64,000 bases of DNA from CAZSBB01 sp964605235 (GTDB lineage Bacteria > Planctomycetota > Phycisphaerae > Phycisphaerales > Phycisphaeraceae), in NCBI GenBank assembly GCA_964605235.1, contig CAZSBB010000032.1:1-64000 (forward strand). The letters run 5' to 3'. This document shows positions 61,915 through 64,000 of the stretch, piece after piece. A program made the position numbers and the translations under genes. The notes under the pieces are model-generated. The model saw nothing but the letters and a program-made list of their open reading frames with translations. It did no database searches and was not told where the DNA came from. Within the stretch, counting starts at the first letter, position 1. Every line of letters begins with the position of its first letter.

Positions 61915-62901
61915 ATGCGACGAGTCGGGATGTGGGGCGGATGGCTGATGGTGGTTTCCCTGACCCTGGCGGCCGGGGCGGACGAAGTGCGTCTGCAGAC
62001 CGGCGACGTGCTCAAAGGGCAGGTGGTCAGCCAGAATGCCGAGCAATTGGTGCTGGATCATCCGGTGCTGGGCAAACTGCTGCTGCCGATGAAACAGGTT
62101 GCCGGCGTCCAGCGTGAGGCGCCCCCCGCGGCGGTGGTGCAAGACGCCGCGCCCGCCGCCACCGCTGCCGATCCCGAAGATCAGGCCCGCGCCGCCGCCG
62201 CTGCCGAAGCCATCGCCCAGCACGAGCACTGGTTCGATCGCTTCCGCAAGGAGTGGAAGAGCCGCGTTGAAATGGGCGCCAGCATCACCCAGGGCAACAG
62301 CGAATCGGTCAATCTTTATCTGGGGGCGAACACCAAACGCGAGAACAAGCAGTACCGCACCAAGTTCGACACCAGCTACAACCGCGCCAGCAAAGGCGGC
62401 GACGTGACCCAGAACGAGTTCACCGTCGGCGGCGCCAACGACTGGCTCATTCCCGACAGCCGGTGGTTCTGGTTCGCCAACGGACGCTATGAATACGACG
62501 ACTTCGAAAGCTGGCGCCATCGCCTCAGCGCCGCCGGCGGTATCGGCCACGAAACCATCAAGACCCCGCGCGTGCAGTGGCTCAACCGCATGGGTCTGGG
62601 CGCCGCCCTGGAGATCGGCGGCGATCACGATGACATCATCCCCGAAGGCTTCCTGGGCACCGAATTCAACTGGAAAATCACCGATAGCCAGACGCTGGCG
62701 CTGACCACCGTCTACTATCCCGACCTGACCGACCCGATGGAGTTCCGCCTGGTCTCCACCGCCGAGTGGATCATCAAGTTTGCCGACGACACCAACGTCA
62801 GCCTGAAAGTCGGCTTGAAGAACGAATACGAATCCGAAGTCGATCCCAACAAAGAACACAACGACCTGAAAATTTACTCGGCGATCGTGGTGGACTTCTG
62901 A
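61915..62901 (+). CDS. DUF481-family outer-membrane protein
   Basis: A 328-residue exported protein; the signal peptide ends near ADEV at residue 23. DEVRLQTGDVLKGQVVSQNAEQLVLDH resembles the short N-terminal domain often found before DUF481. An Ala-rich linker follows, and from residue 120 the barrel region has alternating strands (EMGASITQGNSESVNLYLG, FEFANGRYEYDDFESWRHRLS-like, VSLKVGLKNEYES) and a final Phe (SAIVVDF). CAGGAG precedes the ATG by 9 bases. Function of the family is unknown. Confidence 0.82.
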   Translation: MRRVGMWGGWLMVVSLTLAAGADEVRLQTGDVLKGQVVSQNAEQLVLDHPVLGKLLLPMKQVAGVQREAPPAAVVQDAAPAATAADPEDQARAAAAAEAIAQHEHWFDRFRKEWKSRVEMGASITQGNSESVNLYLGANTKRENKQYRTKFDTSYNRASKGGDVTQNEFTVGGANDWLIPDSRWFWFANGRYEYDDFESWRHRLSAAGGIGHETIKTPRVQWLNRMGLGAALEIGGDHDDIIPEGFLGTEFNWKITDSQTLALTTVYYPDLTDPMEFRLVSTAEWIIKFADDTNVSLKVGLKNEYESEVDPNKEHNDLKIYSAIVVDF

Positions 62902-63084
62902 GCTCAACTCCCCGGTCGCGCCGAAGGCCCCTTGGCGTCGTGCTTTGTCATGTCACTGACATTGCCGGGCGCTTTTGTGCAACCCAAGGCTGATGCTGGG
63001 GTTGAGCGTGTCACCTGCCGTGTCATGTGACATGCGGGGTTAGCCAGGCCGGTTGGGGCAGCTCAAGCGAGTGGTTGTTTGCAT

Positions 63085-63532
63085 GGCAGGGACAGGACGC
63101 AGTCTTCTCCCTGCAACCCTCACCCCCACTCCCCGGAAGGGCGGGCCTGATGGCAGCGCATCGCAGTGCCGCTGCGTCAGGGATGCACACCCAGCGATAT
63201 AGGTCACGCCAACACCCGATGCCGCAGGCGCAACCTGCGGCCACGTGCGACCGGCCATCACCTACTCCACCGAACACCAGCGCATGCAGGTAGCAGCAAC
63301 CCAATGCCTATGTTGCTCGCGCGGCCATCGCCCACCTCCGACTGCGCAGCTCCGCTGGAGGCCCCAGCCCTTCTGGGGGGTAGGGGGTGAGGTTTGGAGC
63401 GGGGGAGGGGCCGCGTCCCCCGCTCCAAGTTGGGTGCATGAACTATCGAACTACACACATGTAGCACCACACCACCATCGGACACCCACAGCGGTGAGGG
63501 TTGCAGGGAGAGGACGCAGTCCTTTCCCTGCC
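63085..63532. repeat. Imperfect 40-base inverted repeats flanking 370 bases
   Basis: The left arm 63085-63124 contains GGCAGGGACAGGACGCAGTC and TCTCCCTGCAACCCTCACC. The right arm 63493-63532 is its reverse complement, with about five differences, and reads GGTGAGGGTTGCAGGGAGAG then GACGCAGTCCTTTCCCTGCC. Each arm can also fold on itself. No protein gene is supported in the 763-base gap 62902-63664, and I see no clear target duplication outside the arms. Confidence 0.65.
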
Positions 63533-63664
63533 CAGCAAAGTGGTGGTAGCTCAGGAATTCAATATCCAGTCAGGCAAACGACCTGCCGTCAGCAGCGTGC
63601 GGACAAGCACACCAGTGCGTACAGTCCCCCCCGACAACGGCTGACAACACGCCAATCCCCGCGT

Positions 63665-64000
63665 TCACTTCTTGCGGTCGGCATAGCCCTGCGGGTGACG
63701 CTGGAACCAGTTCCACGCGGTGCCGACGATGTCGTCGATATCCGTGTGCTGGGCGGACCAGCCGAGCTGCTGGCGGATGCGGCTGGCGTTGGCGTAAAGC
63801 TGGGGCGGGTCGCCGGGGCGGCGGGGGCCGACCTTCACGGGCAGCTTCTTGCCGGTGACGCGCTCGACGCTGTCGACGATTTCCTTGACGCTGTAGCCGC
63901 GCCCGATGCCCAGGTTGAAGATGCGCTGGCTGCCGGGCGTCAGCGTGTCGATGGCGGCAATGTGCGCGTCCACCAGGTCTTCCACATGGATGTAGTCGCG
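63665..64000 (-). CDS. galE: UDP-glucose 4-epimerase, C-terminal part (runs off the window)
   Basis: The frame is open to the window edge, so the 5' part lies beyond 64000. RDYIHVEDLVDAHIAAI is the conserved GalE block before the substrate loop. FNLGIGRGYSVKEIVDSVERVTG and GPRRPGDPPQLYANASRIRQQLGW are typical C-terminal motifs. The enzyme interconverts UDP-glucose and UDP-galactose. The visible 111 residues are about one third of a normal GalE. Only the C-terminal portion can be judged. Confidence 0.9.
   Translation of the reverse strand, partial: RDYIHVEDLVDAHIAAIDTLTPGSQRIFNLGIGRGYSVKEIVDSVERVTGKKLPVKVGPRRPGDPPQLYANASRIRQQLGWSAQHTDIDDIVGTAWNWFQRHPQGYADRKK

Noticed and set aside
62930..63480. 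Short frames between the DUF481 gene and galE
   Set aside because: All are low-quality, overlap the inverted repeats, and lack ribosome sites.

Overview
The window reads as a chromosomal stretch of a GC-rich planctomycete, probably of the Phycisphaerae branch (inference). Support: three prepilin-like proteins, two with the planctomycete H-X9-DG signature; a J-like protein of planctomycete type; intergenic repeats that read EPEASATG when translated; and a saccharolytic gene set (ThuA, Gfo/Idh/MocA, sugar isomerase, DUF4838 and oligogalacturonate-lyase-like proteins). No rRNA, CRISPR array, phage or transposase gene was seen. Genes are dense and often overlap by 4 bases (ATGA or GTGA).

Layout. 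0.2-9.2 kb (minus): AddA/AddB helicase-nuclease, two tandem prepilin-like proteins and a ROK-family repressor with a 20-base palindrome in front. 9.5-11.5 kb (plus): a third prepilin-like gene and a LacI-family regulator. 11.5-17.6 kb (minus): uvrD-trpF-trpS, a LON-substrate-binding-domain protein and serine acetyltransferase. 17.7-18.0 kb: a strongly structured non-coding RNA gene. 18.0-23.5 kb: an MntR-like regulator divergent from a four-gene Mn/Zn ABC transporter whose two permeases both carry DtxR-like C-terminal domains. 23.7-32.2 kb: ThuA protein, smpB, mfd coupled to a short N-acetylglutamate synthase, LapA-like protein, sugar isomerase and oxidoreductase. 32.6-43.8 kb: phosphatase coupled to glnS, DUF2237, msrA, MarC, DinB, two aldo/keto reductases, a large secreted DUF4838 protein, tRNA-Cys and an MBL-fold protein. 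44-50.4 kb (minus): a TPR-secretin, a frameshifted outer-membrane protein gene, two lipoproteins and a STAS protein. 50.6-64 kb: gyrA, peroxiredoxin, a beta-propeller lyase-like protein, class I aldolase, a LigD-phosphoesterase-like protein, TPR lipoprotein, 6-phosphogluconolactonase, J-like membrane protein, Sfp-type transferase, arsenate reductase, DUF481 protein and the 3' part of galE.

How genes work together. DNA repair is well represented (AddAB, UvrD, Mfd, gyrase). Metal uptake and control form one locus. The prepilins and the secretin belong to type II/IV secretion-type systems, but no ATPase or inner-membrane platform is in the window. Carbohydrate genes are scattered in small units.

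The most unusual content is small-scale. At least five families of palindromic intergenic repeats are present. One composite copy lies in frame inside mfd, one lies in frame at the N-terminus of a permease, and one is split by a 208-bp MITE with perfect 16-bp ends and an 8-bp target duplication. Also notable are a rod-like RNA with four nested long-range helices, a tRNA-Cys with a long variable arm, and an outer-membrane protein gene broken by a 5-bp tandem duplication.
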